From: Christensenellaceae bacterium
Lineage (GTDB): Bacteria > Bacillota > Clostridia > Christensenellales > CAG-138
Direction: 5' to 3'
DNA length: 64,000 nt
NCBI GenBank assembly: GCA_031261085.1
Contig: JAISKB010000014.1
Span: forward strand, 79,662-143,661
A model generated the notes under the pieces. The model had not been told where the DNA came from, did not search any database, and was given only the letters and a program-made list of their open reading frames with translations. Position 1 is the first letter of the stretch. The number at the start of each line of letters is the position of its first letter. The translations under genes and the position numbers were made by a program. Below are positions 17,261 through 25,670 of this stretch, in pieces.

Positions 17261-18682
17261 TTAGGACCCCAGCGAGTTGGAATCGACCTTGGCAAAATAT
17301 TCCCTTGTGAGTTTGATGACTATCGGGGAGAGCGCCAGCAGCGCAATCAGGTTTGGAATCGCCATGAGGCCGTTGAGCGTATCGGCAATATCCCAGGCCA
17401 GGTTCAGCTCCATCGTAGCGCCCACGAGCAGCATCGCGATAAACAGCAGCTGATAGGGCTTGATGACCTTGGGCCCAAACAGGTATTCCGCGCAGCGCGT
17501 GCCATACAGACCCCAGCTGAGTATGGTGGAGCCCGCAAACAGCGATATGCCTATGGCGACCACGATGCTGGCGCCATTGCCAAAGTAGGAGGCAAACGCG
17601 GCGGTGGTGAGCGCAACGCCAACGGGCGCGCCCTCCACACCCCAGCTGGCGGCGCCGCTCATGAGTATAACCAGCGCGGTCATGGTGCAAATTACGGTGG
17701 TATCGGCAAATACTTCAAAAATGCCGAATAGGCCCTGTTGTACCGGGCCCTTGGTATCGGCCGCGGCGTGCGCGATGGGCGCGGAGCCCAGGCCGGCTTC
17801 GTTGGAAAACACGCCGCGCGCAACGCCCTTTGTCATGGCGGTGCTGATGCTGATGCCTATCGCGCCGCCCACGGCAGCCGTGGGGTTAAACGCGCCCCAA
17901 AAGATGTTCTTAAGCACGGGGCCGATGTTGCCGATGTGCGCGAAGATAACGATAAAGGAAGATATGATGTAAATAACCGCCATTATGGGGACCAGGCTCT
18001 CGGTCACTTGGCCGATGCGCTTGATGCCGCCCAGGTAGGTTAGCGCCACGATGATCGCCATCACGATGCCGGCAATCCACTTGACCGTATTATCGTTGGA
18101 AGCGCCGCCCGAAATCATGGTGGCCGCCTCCGAAACGGAGCTTGCGATGGAGTTCATTTGGGTCATGTTGCCAATGCCGAAGCAGGCGAGCGCGCCCAGC
18201 ACCGCAAATGTGATGCCCAGCCACTTCCACTTGGCGCCCAAGCCGTTGGTAATATAATACATCGGGCCGCCCACCCAGTCGCCATGGGTGTTGCGTTCGC
18301 GGTATTTGATGGAAAGGGCGACCTCGGCATATTTGGTGACCATGCCAAACAACGCCGCAACCTCCATCCAAAACACCGCGCCGGGGCCGCCAACCGCGAT
18401 GGCGCCGGTTACGCCCACGATGTTGCCCGTGCCCACGGTAGCCGCGAGCGCCGTGGTAACGGCCTGTACCGGGGAAATGGCGCCGGGATCGGTTACCGCA
18501 TGCTTTTGGAAGCATTTGCCCAGCGTGTTCTTCATGGCATGGCCAAAGCGGCGGAATTGGATGAACCCAACCCGGGTGGAAAGATATATGCCGGTGCCCA
18601 CGATTAAAATCAGCATCGGGGGGCCCCAAACGATGCCGTTGAGGGCGCTGTTGAACGAGCCGAGTTGTTCGATAAAATTCAC
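17261..18682 (-). CDS. Sodium:alanine symporter family protein (AGCS)
   Basis: A 473 aa Na+-coupled amino acid importer (alanine, glycine or glutamine) with about 10-11 helices. Family blocks include ALAATVGTGNIVGVTGAIAVGG near 75, AVFWMEVAALFGMVTKYAE near 101, and GVFSNEAGLGSAPIAHAAA near 290. The start codon is GTG at 18682, eight bases after GGGAGG. It is preceded by a leader of about 220 bases with a good promoter. Import of glycine or alanine would suit a Stickland-type fermenter. Confidence 0.9.
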   Translation of the reverse strand: MNFIEQLGSFNSALNGIVWGPPMLILIVGTGIYLSTRVGFIQFRRFGHAMKNTLGKCFQKHAVTDPGAISPVQAVTTALAATVGTGNIVGVTGAIAVGGPGAVFWMEVAALFGMVTKYAEVALSIKYRERNTHGDWVGGPMYYITNGLGAKWKWLGITFAVLGALACFGIGNMTQMNSIASSVSEAATMISGGASNDNTVKWIAGIVMAIIVALTYLGGIKRIGQVTESLVPIMAVIYIISSFIVIFAHIGNIGPVLKNIFWGAFNPTAAVGGAIGISISTAMTKGVARGVFSNEAGLGSAPIAHAAADTKGPVQQGLFGIFEVFADTTVICTMTALVILMSGAASWGVEGAPVGVALTTAAFASYFGNGASIVVAIGISLFAGSTILSWGLYGTRCAEYLFGPKVIKPYQLLFIAMLLVGATMELNLAWDIADTLNGLMAIPNLIALLALSPIVIKLTREYFAKVDSNSLGS

Positions 18683-18900
18683 AATACATACCTCCCATTA
18701 AAGAATAATGCGTTCAAGCATCTGCAACGAGCTTTTCTTAACCCACCGGATGGCCTCATCGGCAACGGCAAACGCCGCGCCCAGAGGTTCGCTTGAAAAG
18801 AGGGAACGGATATACAGTTGCAAAAACTTAGGATGCGAAAACTTGGGATGGGCATCCGTGCGAAGTAGCGGGATAAGAAATGCCGCAGCAGGGAACACTA
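18683..18900 (-). promoter_or_regulatory. Long 5' leader of the alanine symporter gene
   Basis: The promoter at 18908-18936 implies an untranslated leader of roughly 220 bases. I see no glycine riboswitch, T-box or other class I recognise in it. It contains an unassigned 66-codon frame (18698-18898). The remainder of the gap to 19255 is AT-rich, with an inverted repeat AACGTA...TACGTT near 18998-19016, and holds no gene I can support. Confidence 0.4.
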
Positions 18901-18907
18901 TGTATAT

Positions 18908-18936
18908 ATTGTATGTACTTACTGTGAACGTTTCAA
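18908..18936 (-). promoter_or_regulatory. Promoter of the alanine symporter gene
   Basis: On the minus strand TTGAAA (18931-18936) and TACAAT (18908-18913) with a 17 bp spacer. Confidence 0.65.
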
Positions 18937-19255
18937 GAGAGGCGGCGCATTAAGGTGGCGTTTCTTAATTATTTTTACCAATTTCTTTATGTTATCTTAA
19001 CGTAATTAAAATACGTTATGAATTTTAATATTTAAAAATATTCATTTTTTGCAAATAATTGCGAATATTTTCACTAAATTTGACGGAATCGATTGTTAAA
19101 AATTCTAAAAACAGCGAAAACACGCTGTATGCTGTAAAACATCCATATATTTTGTTAACACGGCGCGATTTCGATGGTATACCGCGCGCCGCGCTGGACA
19201 TACTAACGCATAAAGCCGAATGCTTCGGCAAAACGCAAGGAGGATAAACATAAGG

Positions 19256-19717
19256 ATGAAGAGGAATATACTGATAGCATTGGCGCTTTTGCTGCTATTG
19301 CTTGCGGTAGGCTGCATGAAGAACAACACGCCCAAGCCCACGCCCGCGCCCCCGGCGGCGATTGCCACGCCGGCTGTGCCGGCCAGCCCCGCGGCGCCCG
19401 ATACCGGCGTTATCACGCCCCCGGGCACGGATGCGGGCACGATTGCCGGGGAAAACGCCATTACCGGCTTTGCCGAGGGTGAAACCGTGAAGGAGACCGA
19501 GCTGAATGAAAAGGTGCGCACGGCGATTAAGCAGGCGTACAAGGATGCAAAGATTAAAACCATCACCTTTGCGACCTATCTCAACGATCAGGTATACCAT
19601 GTCGTATTGGATGGAACAACCGCCGGCAACACGGAGCAGTTTTATGTAAAAGCGGATGGCACCATCGTACCCTATGAGGCCAATACCGATGCGCCCAAGA
19701 GCGTGCAAGCGCCCTAA
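19256..19717 (+). CDS. Small lipoprotein of unknown function
   Basis: A 153 aa exported lipoprotein: a charged MKRN start, a Leu-rich core and the lipobox LAVGC with Cys20. A Pro/Ala/Thr-rich linker (21-65) leads to a globular domain of about 85 residues (EKVRTAIKQAYKDAKIKTITFA and QFYVKADGTIVPYEA), which resembles small PepSY-like or YcdB-like folds but is not identified. AAGGAGGA lies 11 bases before the ATG. Monocistronic with its own terminator. Confidence 0.7.
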   Translation: MKRNILIALALLLLLLAVGCMKNNTPKPTPAPPAAIATPAVPASPAAPDTGVITPPGTDAGTIAGENAITGFAEGETVKETELNEKVRTAIKQAYKDAKIKTITFATYLNDQVYHVVLDGTTAGNTEQFYVKADGTIVPYEANTDAPKSVQAP

Positions 19718-19736
19718 GCGGCGAGGGCTTACAAGG

Positions 19737-19765
19737 AAAGCGCACCTGTTTGGGTGCGCTTTTTG
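19737..19765 (+). terminator. Rho-independent terminator
   Basis: AAAGCGCACC and GGTGCGCT with a short loop followed by TTTTT, 20 bases after the lipoprotein stop codon. It may also serve the convergent aldolase transcript. Confidence 0.85.
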
Positions 19766-19803
19766 CGTGGATGCCATATTTTATGCCGGGCAGAACGCCT
19801 GCC

Positions 19804-20595
19804 CTATGCCTGCAATGCCTGAAGCGCCGCTTCGACGGTCGCGTTTTCGTGAATCAGCTTGGCGATGGCCGCCGTATACTTGGCCGGGTTCGCATGGCCC
19901 CAAATATTGCGGCCCATGGCAATGCCCGCCGCGCCCGCATCCAGCGCATCGCGTATTTCCTGCAGCAGCTGCTCCTCCGGCACCTTTTTGGCGCCGCCCA
20001 GTATGACGACGGGCGCATACACGCTTTCTACCAGCGTGCGCATGCTTTCGATGCTGCCTGTATATTCCGTTTTGATGATGTCCGCGCCCAGCTCCGCCGC
20101 CTGACGGCAGGCAAACATGATGTTTTCCGCCGTGCGCGCGTCCTCGCCGCCCTCAAAGCCGCGCGGGAGCGCTTCCGCCACAACGGGCAGGCCCCAGCGG
20201 TGCGCCAGCTGAATGTTGCGCGTTAGCGAGGCCAGCGTCTCGTTTTCGTACCGGGAGCCCGGGAAGCACATGGTGATGATGGAATCCGCCCCCATCGCCA
20301 AGGCCTGTTCCGGCGTGACGACCGTTTGCAGCGGCTTATCGTGCGCGCCCAGCTTGGATACCCCGCCATCGATGCGCAGTATCACGCCCTTGCCCAAAAA
20401 ACAGCCCGCGAACTTGTCGAGCATGCCTACCGTGGAAAGGAACGCGTCCGCTCCCGCCTCGGCGCATGCGCGTATCACCTTGCCCGGGTCCTTTAGCGCG
20501 GGCAGCACGTTGAAGTTCGCGCCATGATCCATTGCCAGTATCAGCGCCTTGCCATCGGCTCTAAAAATATGATTTTTGCGGTGGACCGTACTCAT
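19804..20595 (-). CDS. DhnA-type class I aldolase
   Basis: A 263 aa Schiff-base aldolase of the DhnA/LsrF/class I fructose-bisphosphate aldolase group. Motifs are ALILAMDHGANFNVLPALKDP as the N-terminal strand, HRWGLPVVAEALPRG near 143, and the catalytic lysine in ADIIKTEYTGS near 184, followed by VVILGGAKKVPEEQLL and GIAMGRNIWGHANP for phosphate binding. The exact substrate (fructose bisphosphate or a related ketose phosphate) is not determinable. AGGAGGAATAA precedes the ATG. Last minus-strand gene of the catabolic island, perhaps not part of its pathway. Confidence 0.85.
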   Translation of the reverse strand: MSTVHRKNHIFRADGKALILAMDHGANFNVLPALKDPGKVIRACAEAGADAFLSTVGMLDKFAGCFLGKGVILRIDGGVSKLGAHDKPLQTVVTPEQALAMGADSIITMCFPGSRYENETLASLTRNIQLAHRWGLPVVAEALPRGFEGGEDARTAENIMFACRQAAELGADIIKTEYTGSIESMRTLVESVYAPVVILGGAKKVPEEQLLQEIRDALDAGAAGIAMGRNIWGHANPAKYTAAIAKLIHENATVEAALQALQA

Positions 20596-20675
20596 TTATT
20601 CCTCCTAACACCGCCGCAGGAGCGCGCAGCGGCAAGCCGCCGCGGGCCGCCCAAGCGGGGTTTACTTTGCGCAAA

Positions 20676-21569
20676 TCAGGCGGTATACGCCTTTATGCTT
20701 TCTTCGAGCGTGGCGCGGGCTGCCTGTATATCCAGCTCCACCTGCTTTTTTACCTCTTCGAGGCTGTTGAATTTGGCCACGCCGCGTATCTGCGTGTGCA
20801 CGTTCATGCATATGTATTGGCCATAAATATCCTGTGAAAAGTCCAATATGTAGTTTTCGACCGTTAGATAATCGTAATTATCCACCGTAGGCCGCTTGCC
20901 GATATTCGCCATGCCCTTATAAACCTTGCCGTCACATTCGGTAATCGTACCATATACGCCATCGGGCGGGAGCTGCTTGTTGGGCGCAAAGCCGATATTG
21001 GCCGTGGGCATGCCCACCGTTCTGCCCAAGTGCTTGCCCTCCTCTACCCTGCCATATACAAAATAGGGGTGCCCCAGCAGCGCTTCGAGCGTTTTATAGT
21101 CGCTCGCGCAAAGCGCGTCCAGCGCGCGCGCCGTGGTTATTTCAGCGCCGTCTTGCGTTGCCGTGCCGCAGGTAATCAACTCGTAGCCGCATACCCCGGC
21201 CAGCTCTTGGAGCACGCCAAGGTTGCTGTCGTTTTCGCCCACCACCACGGCCTTGGCGCCCAAGGCTTTGGCTGCAACCTCGCGCAATATATCCGCATAG
21301 GTTAGGCCGCAGGCTTTAAAGGAAACCAGCGCGAACAGCCCGCTGTTTGCCAGCAGCCGCCGCTTTTCGGCCTCTGTTGTAAGGCGCTTGGGGCCTTCGG
21401 CCGCCGCGTCGCCATCAAAGCTTAGCAGCACGGGCGCAAGCCCTTTGGCTTTGGCCGTTGCCAGCAAGCTATCCAGCACCGCGCGGTGCCCTTTATGCAG
21501 GCCGTCGAAGCTCCCCAGCGCAACGCAGGTATCGCGCATCGCAAAGTCGTCATCGGTTATATGCTTCAT
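20676..21569 (-). CDS. ribF: Bifunctional riboflavin kinase / FAD synthetase
   Basis: Makes FMN and FAD from riboflavin. The N-terminal FAD synthetase domain has VALGSFDGLHKGHRAVLDS with the nucleotidyltransferase HxGH-like motif near residue 20. The C-terminal flavokinase domain has GRTVGMPTANIGF near 185 and VYKGMANIGKRPTV near 220. At about 297 aa from the ATG at 21569 it has the normal length; an ATG at 21590 is an alternative start. Normally housekeeping; here it follows the APC permease and precedes the aldolase and may supply flavin to the island's flavoenzymes. Confidence 0.9.
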   Translation of the reverse strand: MKHITDDDFAMRDTCVALGSFDGLHKGHRAVLDSLLATAKAKGLAPVLLSFDGDAAAEGPKRLTTEAEKRRLLANSGLFALVSFKACGLTYADILREVAAKALGAKAVVVGENDSNLGVLQELAGVCGYELITCGTATQDGAEITTARALDALCASDYKTLEALLGHPYFVYGRVEEGKHLGRTVGMPTANIGFAPNKQLPPDGVYGTITECDGKVYKGMANIGKRPTVDNYDYLTVENYILDFSQDIYGQYICMNVHTQIRGVAKFNSLEEVKKQVELDIQAARATLEESIKAYTA

Positions 21570-21600
21570 TTTGCTTTCGACCTTTCGCATATAAGTTGCA

Positions 21601-21625
21601 CCGCCGTGGGGTTTACCCACGGCGG
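21601..21625 (-). terminator. Hairpin after the APC permease gene
   Basis: CCGCCGTGGG, a 5-base loop and CCCACGGCGG pair perfectly 20 bases after the permease stop codon. No T tract follows, so termination may be partial. Confidence 0.45.
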
Positions 21626-21644
21626 CGCGATATAAGGGGGTATG

Positions 21645-23045
21645 TTATGCCTTGTTGGAGCGGGTGCCTAAGAAGTAGATCGCCTGACCTACCGCAAAGT
21701 AGCCTACCGTCGCCACGATCAGCGAGATGATGTTGTAGGTGCCGCCCTGGATATCGCTGTAGATACCAACGCCATAGCATATCGTCAGCACCACCAAAAC
21801 GAGTATGGGTAATATGTTGCCGCCGGGCGCCTTAAATACGCTGGGAGGGTTCTTTTTACGGGCGGCCAGCACCGTGATGGATAGTATTACCACCACCAGC
21901 ACGTTGTTTAAAGCGCCAAAGTTGATGATGAAGTTGGTAAGGCTGGGGAATATTACCAGTATTATGGATATAACCGTTATCACGATTGTGGAGAATACCG
22001 GCACGCCAGTCTTTTCGTCGTTTTTGGCAAAGGCCTTGGGCAGCACGCCGGATAGCGCCGCCGCCTGCAGGGTACGGGCAGCCAATATAACCAGCACCAG
22101 CGCCGTGGTCATAAGGGCGAGCACCGCCGCCAACGCTACCAGGCCGGGCAGCCAGGTGATGTGGCCCAACGCCAGCCAGGCCGCGCCAAACTGCGGCGTG
22201 TAGTTCATGTGCGACGCGTTGAGCGCATCCGCGGAGATAAGGCCGATGGTACCAATCATCACCAGCACATACAGCACAACGGTTATGCCCATGGCCAGGC
22301 TCATCGCTTTGGGTACGGTTTTGTTGGGGTTGCGAATTTCGCCCACCATGAACGCGGCGGCTACGATGGAGCCATATGCGAGCATGGCCACCGGTATTGC
22401 GGCGAAGAAGCCCGTCCCGCCTTGTGTACCTCCAAAGAACGGCTTGAAGTTAGCGGGGGTAAAAGCGACCACGCCCTCCGGCGTTTTTGCCGCAAAGGCA
22501 ATGATTACGAAGGCTACCATGGTTATGGACAACAGCACCGTCATAATGGTGTTGGCTTTGCCGGTCACGCCTATCTGCACTACGTTGAGAACGCCCGCTA
22601 TCACAACCGCGGCGACAGCAATGATGATTCCATATTGAGGCTGTATCGACATGAATGGATCGCCCGGTATCTGCAGGGCGGGTATGGCTATGCCGATGTA
22701 CGTCGCAATATAGCTGCAGGAGAATACCAAACCGCCCACGCAGCTAAACAGGTACGTCCAGCCGGAAATCCAGCCCCAATAGCGGTTATCCTTCCCTTCG
22801 GTGCCAAACGCTTTGGCCGGGAACATGAATACCCCGCCGGAATTGGGATAGATGGAGCACAGCTCGGCGCAGATTATGCCATACGCAAGCAAAACCAAGC
22901 CGGCGACCACCCAGGAAAGGATTGCGGCAGGGCCCGCGGTGCCGATTGTAACGCCCGACAGTGAGAAGATTGCGCTGCCGATCATACCGCCGACGAGAAT
23001 CGTCGTAGTATCCAGCAAACCGATTTTACCATCCTTTTTTTCCAT
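21645..23045 (-). CDS. APC-superfamily amino acid permease
   Basis: A 466 aa transporter with about 12 helices. The helix 1 motif GGMIGSAIFSLSGVTIGTAGP, unwound at GxIGSxIF, matches the amino acid/polyamine/organocation fold. The start is the ATG at 23045, eight bases after GGAGGAAG; an upstream extension of 17 residues has no ribosome site. It lies 189 bases downstream of the Zn-alcohol dehydrogenase gene on the same strand, so it is the likely importer for the island substrate. Specificity is unknown. Confidence 0.85.
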   Translation of the reverse strand: MEKKDGKIGLLDTTTILVGGMIGSAIFSLSGVTIGTAGPAAILSWVVAGLVLLAYGIICAELCSIYPNSGGVFMFPAKAFGTEGKDNRYWGWISGWTYLFSCVGGLVFSCSYIATYIGIAIPALQIPGDPFMSIQPQYGIIIAVAAVVIAGVLNVVQIGVTGKANTIMTVLLSITMVAFVIIAFAAKTPEGVVAFTPANFKPFFGGTQGGTGFFAAIPVAMLAYGSIVAAAFMVGEIRNPNKTVPKAMSLAMGITVVLYVLVMIGTIGLISADALNASHMNYTPQFGAAWLALGHITWLPGLVALAAVLALMTTALVLVILAARTLQAAALSGVLPKAFAKNDEKTGVPVFSTIVITVISIILVIFPSLTNFIINFGALNNVLVVVILSITVLAARKKNPPSVFKAPGGNILPILVLVVLTICYGVGIYSDIQGGTYNIISLIVATVGYFAVGQAIYFLGTRSNKA

Positions 23046-23234
23046 GAAATCTTCCTCCCTCATTGTTGTTGATCTTATCCGCCCTCCCGCCCGCATTGCG
23101 GGCGAAAAACCGGAGTGTCACTTGGGTGCCTTAAGTATGAATCCGTTGTGTGTGAGCGGTTTGTTCACCCCCCTTACTCGGTTTTGCTATAAAACAGCCG
23201 GCTTAAACGTTAAAATGCTGCGCAGGCTGTGCGG

Positions 23235-24266
23235 CTACATAGTTACCAAAACGCGGTAGGTATGCGGGTCTATCGCGCGCTCAAACGCTTCGGTGAGCTG
23301 CGCAAACGGTTTTCGTTCCGAAATCAGCGGCGTTGGGTCTATCAGGCCGCTGGACAGCAGCCGCGTGGATATTTGAAAATCGCGCACGAGCGGGTTTACG
23401 GAGCCCGTGATGATCATCTCGGAATAATGCACCTGGTTTACATCCAGCTCGATGGGGTTTTTGGGGTGGAAGGACGAATACAGCACCACCCGGCCCAGCT
23501 TATCCGTCATGGCGATGGCCTGCGCCGCCAGCTGCGGCAGCGCCGCCGTGCAAAACGCCACGCTTACGCCCCGCCCCTCGGTTAAAGCCTTTACCTCCGC
23601 CACGGCATCCACCCTGGAGGAATCCACCAGCACGTCGGCGCCCATTTTGCGGGCTGTCTCCAGCCGGGCGGCATCCACCTCGCAGGCTATTACGCGCGCG
23701 CCACGCAGCTTGGCCAGCCGTATGTGCAGCGCCCCCATAATGCCCGCGCCGATTACCGCAACATCCTCCCCCAGGCCAATATTCCCGCGGCCTATGCTGT
23801 GCACGCAGCAAGCCAGCGGCTCGGCCAACGCCGCGTGGCCCAGGTCTATCCCCCCCGCCATTTTATACAGCGCGGTCGAATCCATCAGCATATATTCCGC
23901 CAGCCCGCCCGGGCCATTAAGCCCCTCGTGCGTAGAGGCTTTAAACGAGATAACGCACTGGTTTTCGAGCCCGCTGCGGCAATAATAGCACTCGCCGCAG
24001 CTCGTGAGCAGGCGCGCCGTCACGTTATCCCCCGGCTTTAGCGTTTTTACGCCTTCGCCCACCTCGGCCACCACGCCGGATACCTCGTGCCCGCCCGCAA
24101 ACGGATAATACTTCATTGCGCCTAAGTACACGCGCTGCTCCAGCGTGCAAATCGCGCAGCTGTGCACCTTTACCAACGCCTGCCCTGGGCCGGGGCGCCG
24201 CAAGGGCAGCTCCCGTATTTCCAGCGTTTGTTCCCCGGTTAGAACACCTGCTTTGTATGTTTCCAT
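23235..24266 (-). CDS. Zinc-dependent medium-chain alcohol dehydrogenase
   Basis: NAD(P)-dependent dehydrogenase of 343 aa in the threonine/sorbitol dehydrogenase subgroup. The catalytic zinc ligands are Cys in HSCAICTLEQR near 37 and GHEVSGVVAEVG near 61. The structural zinc is bound by C-x2-C-x2-C-x7-C in CGECYYCRSGLENQC near 91. The Rossmann motif is VIGAGIMGALH near 170. AAGGAG lies nine bases before the ATG. It follows the iron alcohol dehydrogenase after a 178-base gap that contains a GC-rich hairpin. Confidence 0.9.
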   Translation of the reverse strand: METYKAGVLTGEQTLEIRELPLRRPGPGQALVKVHSCAICTLEQRVYLGAMKYYPFAGGHEVSGVVAEVGEGVKTLKPGDNVTARLLTSCGECYYCRSGLENQCVISFKASTHEGLNGPGGLAEYMLMDSTALYKMAGGIDLGHAALAEPLACCVHSIGRGNIGLGEDVAVIGAGIMGALHIRLAKLRGARVIACEVDAARLETARKMGADVLVDSSRVDAVAEVKALTEGRGVSVAFCTAALPQLAAQAIAMTDKLGRVVLYSSFHPKNPIELDVNQVHYSEMIITGSVNPLVRDFQISTRLLSSGLIDPTPLISERKPFAQLTEAFERAIDPHTYRVLVTM

Positions 24267-24399
24267 CCTGTTGTGCTCCTTCTTTATGCGGCCATATAAT
24301 AAGATTATGCGGTTGGATGCCTTTGCCGTACTTGAGCGAGTTGAAACGATATACTGGATTTATATGCTTTAAATTATGCTTTGCTTTATATAATCATTC

Positions 24400-24420
24400 T
24401 TGGGGCACAAGCGCCCCAAC
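24400..24420 (-). terminator. Weak hairpin after the iron alcohol dehydrogenase gene
   Basis: TTGGGGC and GCCCCAA arms around a short loop, 25 bases after the stop codon on the minus strand. It has no U tract and may be only a processing or attenuation site. Confidence 0.35.
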
Positions 24421-24444
24421 GCTTTGCGAAAAACAGGCCGCGCG

Positions 24445-25620
24445 CTAAGCCTTTGCGGGCGCCGCGGGCCGCTCGCCATAGTAGGCGGCGCGCAAAATTT
24501 CGGCCGCCTCCACCTGCGTGGGCTGCCGCGGTGAAAGCCGCGCCGCCATAGAGGTATCCACCACGGCGGCAAACGCCGCAAGCCTATCCATAAACGCGGC
24601 TTCATCTACGCCCAGCTCCTTAAAGCTGTGCGCTACCCCCACCTTGGTTTGGAACGCCCATAGATAGTCGACCAGCTGCGCGCACCGCTGTGCCTCGCTG
24701 CCCGCAAACCCCAGCCTGCCCGCCATTTGCGCATATACGGGGTGCGGCGAATGGAACGCCGTGGTATAGGGCAGCAGCAGCCCGCACACCAGCCCATGCG
24801 GCAAGCCGAAGTAGGGGCCGGGCTGATCGAGCGCATGCACCAGGCCGGCGCTGCAGTTGTTGATGGCCACCCCCGCCATGGTAGCGGCATAGTGGCATTG
24901 CTCGCGCGCATACGCCTTGCGCCCCTCGCCCTCGTTTACCGAAAGCGGCAGGTTCTCGAGCAGGTCGAGCGTCGCGCCCAGCGCGATGGAGATAACCAGC
25001 GGGGAGGCCGCTTTGCACACGGCGGCTTCCATCGCGTGCGAAAGCGCGTCCATGCCCGTGTGCGCCGCCACCAGCCCCGGCAGCGTATCGGTAAAATTTG
25101 GGTCGAGTATCGCGTACTTGGGCACGATTTCAAACCCCAGCATCAGCTGCTTTTCCTGCGTCTGCGTGTTGGTAAACACCGCGCAGCATGTCGTTTCGGA
25201 GCCCGTGCCGCTCGTGGTGGGCACCGCCGCTATATCGGCCTTGCCCGCAGGCGCGGGCAGCTGAAATGGTTTGAACGCATCCGCAAGGTCAAGCTGTGGG
25301 TGCTCATAAAGCAGCCACACCGCCTTGGTTACATCCATAACCGAGCCGCCGCCTATCGCCACAAACAGCTCCGGCGCAAAATCGCCCAGCGCGTTTACGG
25401 CGGTGCGGATATCATCCAGCGTTGGTTCGCCCAATATATCCGCGATGAAGCGCACATCGCCGCCCAATAGCGCGCATAAATCGGCACGCGCCCGCTCGTT
25501 AAAAACGCGGCTGTCGTACAGCACGGCGACGCGTTGCTTTTGCAGCGTTTTTAAAAACGCGATGGAACCGCGCCCGCAAACCAATTGACCCATCTGCAAT
25601 GCAGGGAAGCTCTTTTCCAT
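24445..25620 (-). CDS. Iron-containing alcohol dehydrogenase
   Basis: A 391 aa group III alcohol dehydrogenase. The NAD-binding motif is VAIGGGSVMDVTKAV near 89, and metal ligands lie in GMDALSHAMEA near 190 and HALDQPGPYFGLPHGLVCG near 255. It reduces an aldehyde or oxidises an alcohol or hydroxy acid. GGAAAGGG precedes the ATG. It starts 50 bases after the GrdE-like gene, so it probably belongs to the same transcript and works on a compound entering or leaving the reductase. Confidence 0.9.
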   Translation of the reverse strand: MEKSFPALQMGQLVCGRGSIAFLKTLQKQRVAVLYDSRVFNERARADLCALLGGDVRFIADILGEPTLDDIRTAVNALGDFAPELFVAIGGGSVMDVTKAVWLLYEHPQLDLADAFKPFQLPAPAGKADIAAVPTTSGTGSETTCCAVFTNTQTQEKQLMLGFEIVPKYAILDPNFTDTLPGLVAAHTGMDALSHAMEAAVCKAASPLVISIALGATLDLLENLPLSVNEGEGRKAYAREQCHYAATMAGVAINNCSAGLVHALDQPGPYFGLPHGLVCGLLLPYTTAFHSPHPVYAQMAGRLGFAGSEAQRCAQLVDYLWAFQTKVGVAHSFKELGVDEAAFMDRLAAFAAVVDTSMAARLSPRQPTQVEAAEILRAAYYGERPAAPAKA

Positions 25621-25670
25621 TTGCGCCCTTTCCGCCCGTTAAAAATGGGCATGGCGAACCAACGCACGCA

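Noticed and set aside
18698..18898. 66-codon frame in the leader of the alanine symporter gene
   Set aside because: No ribosome site, no known domain, and composition like the surrounding leader. A leader peptide cannot be excluded, but it is not supported.
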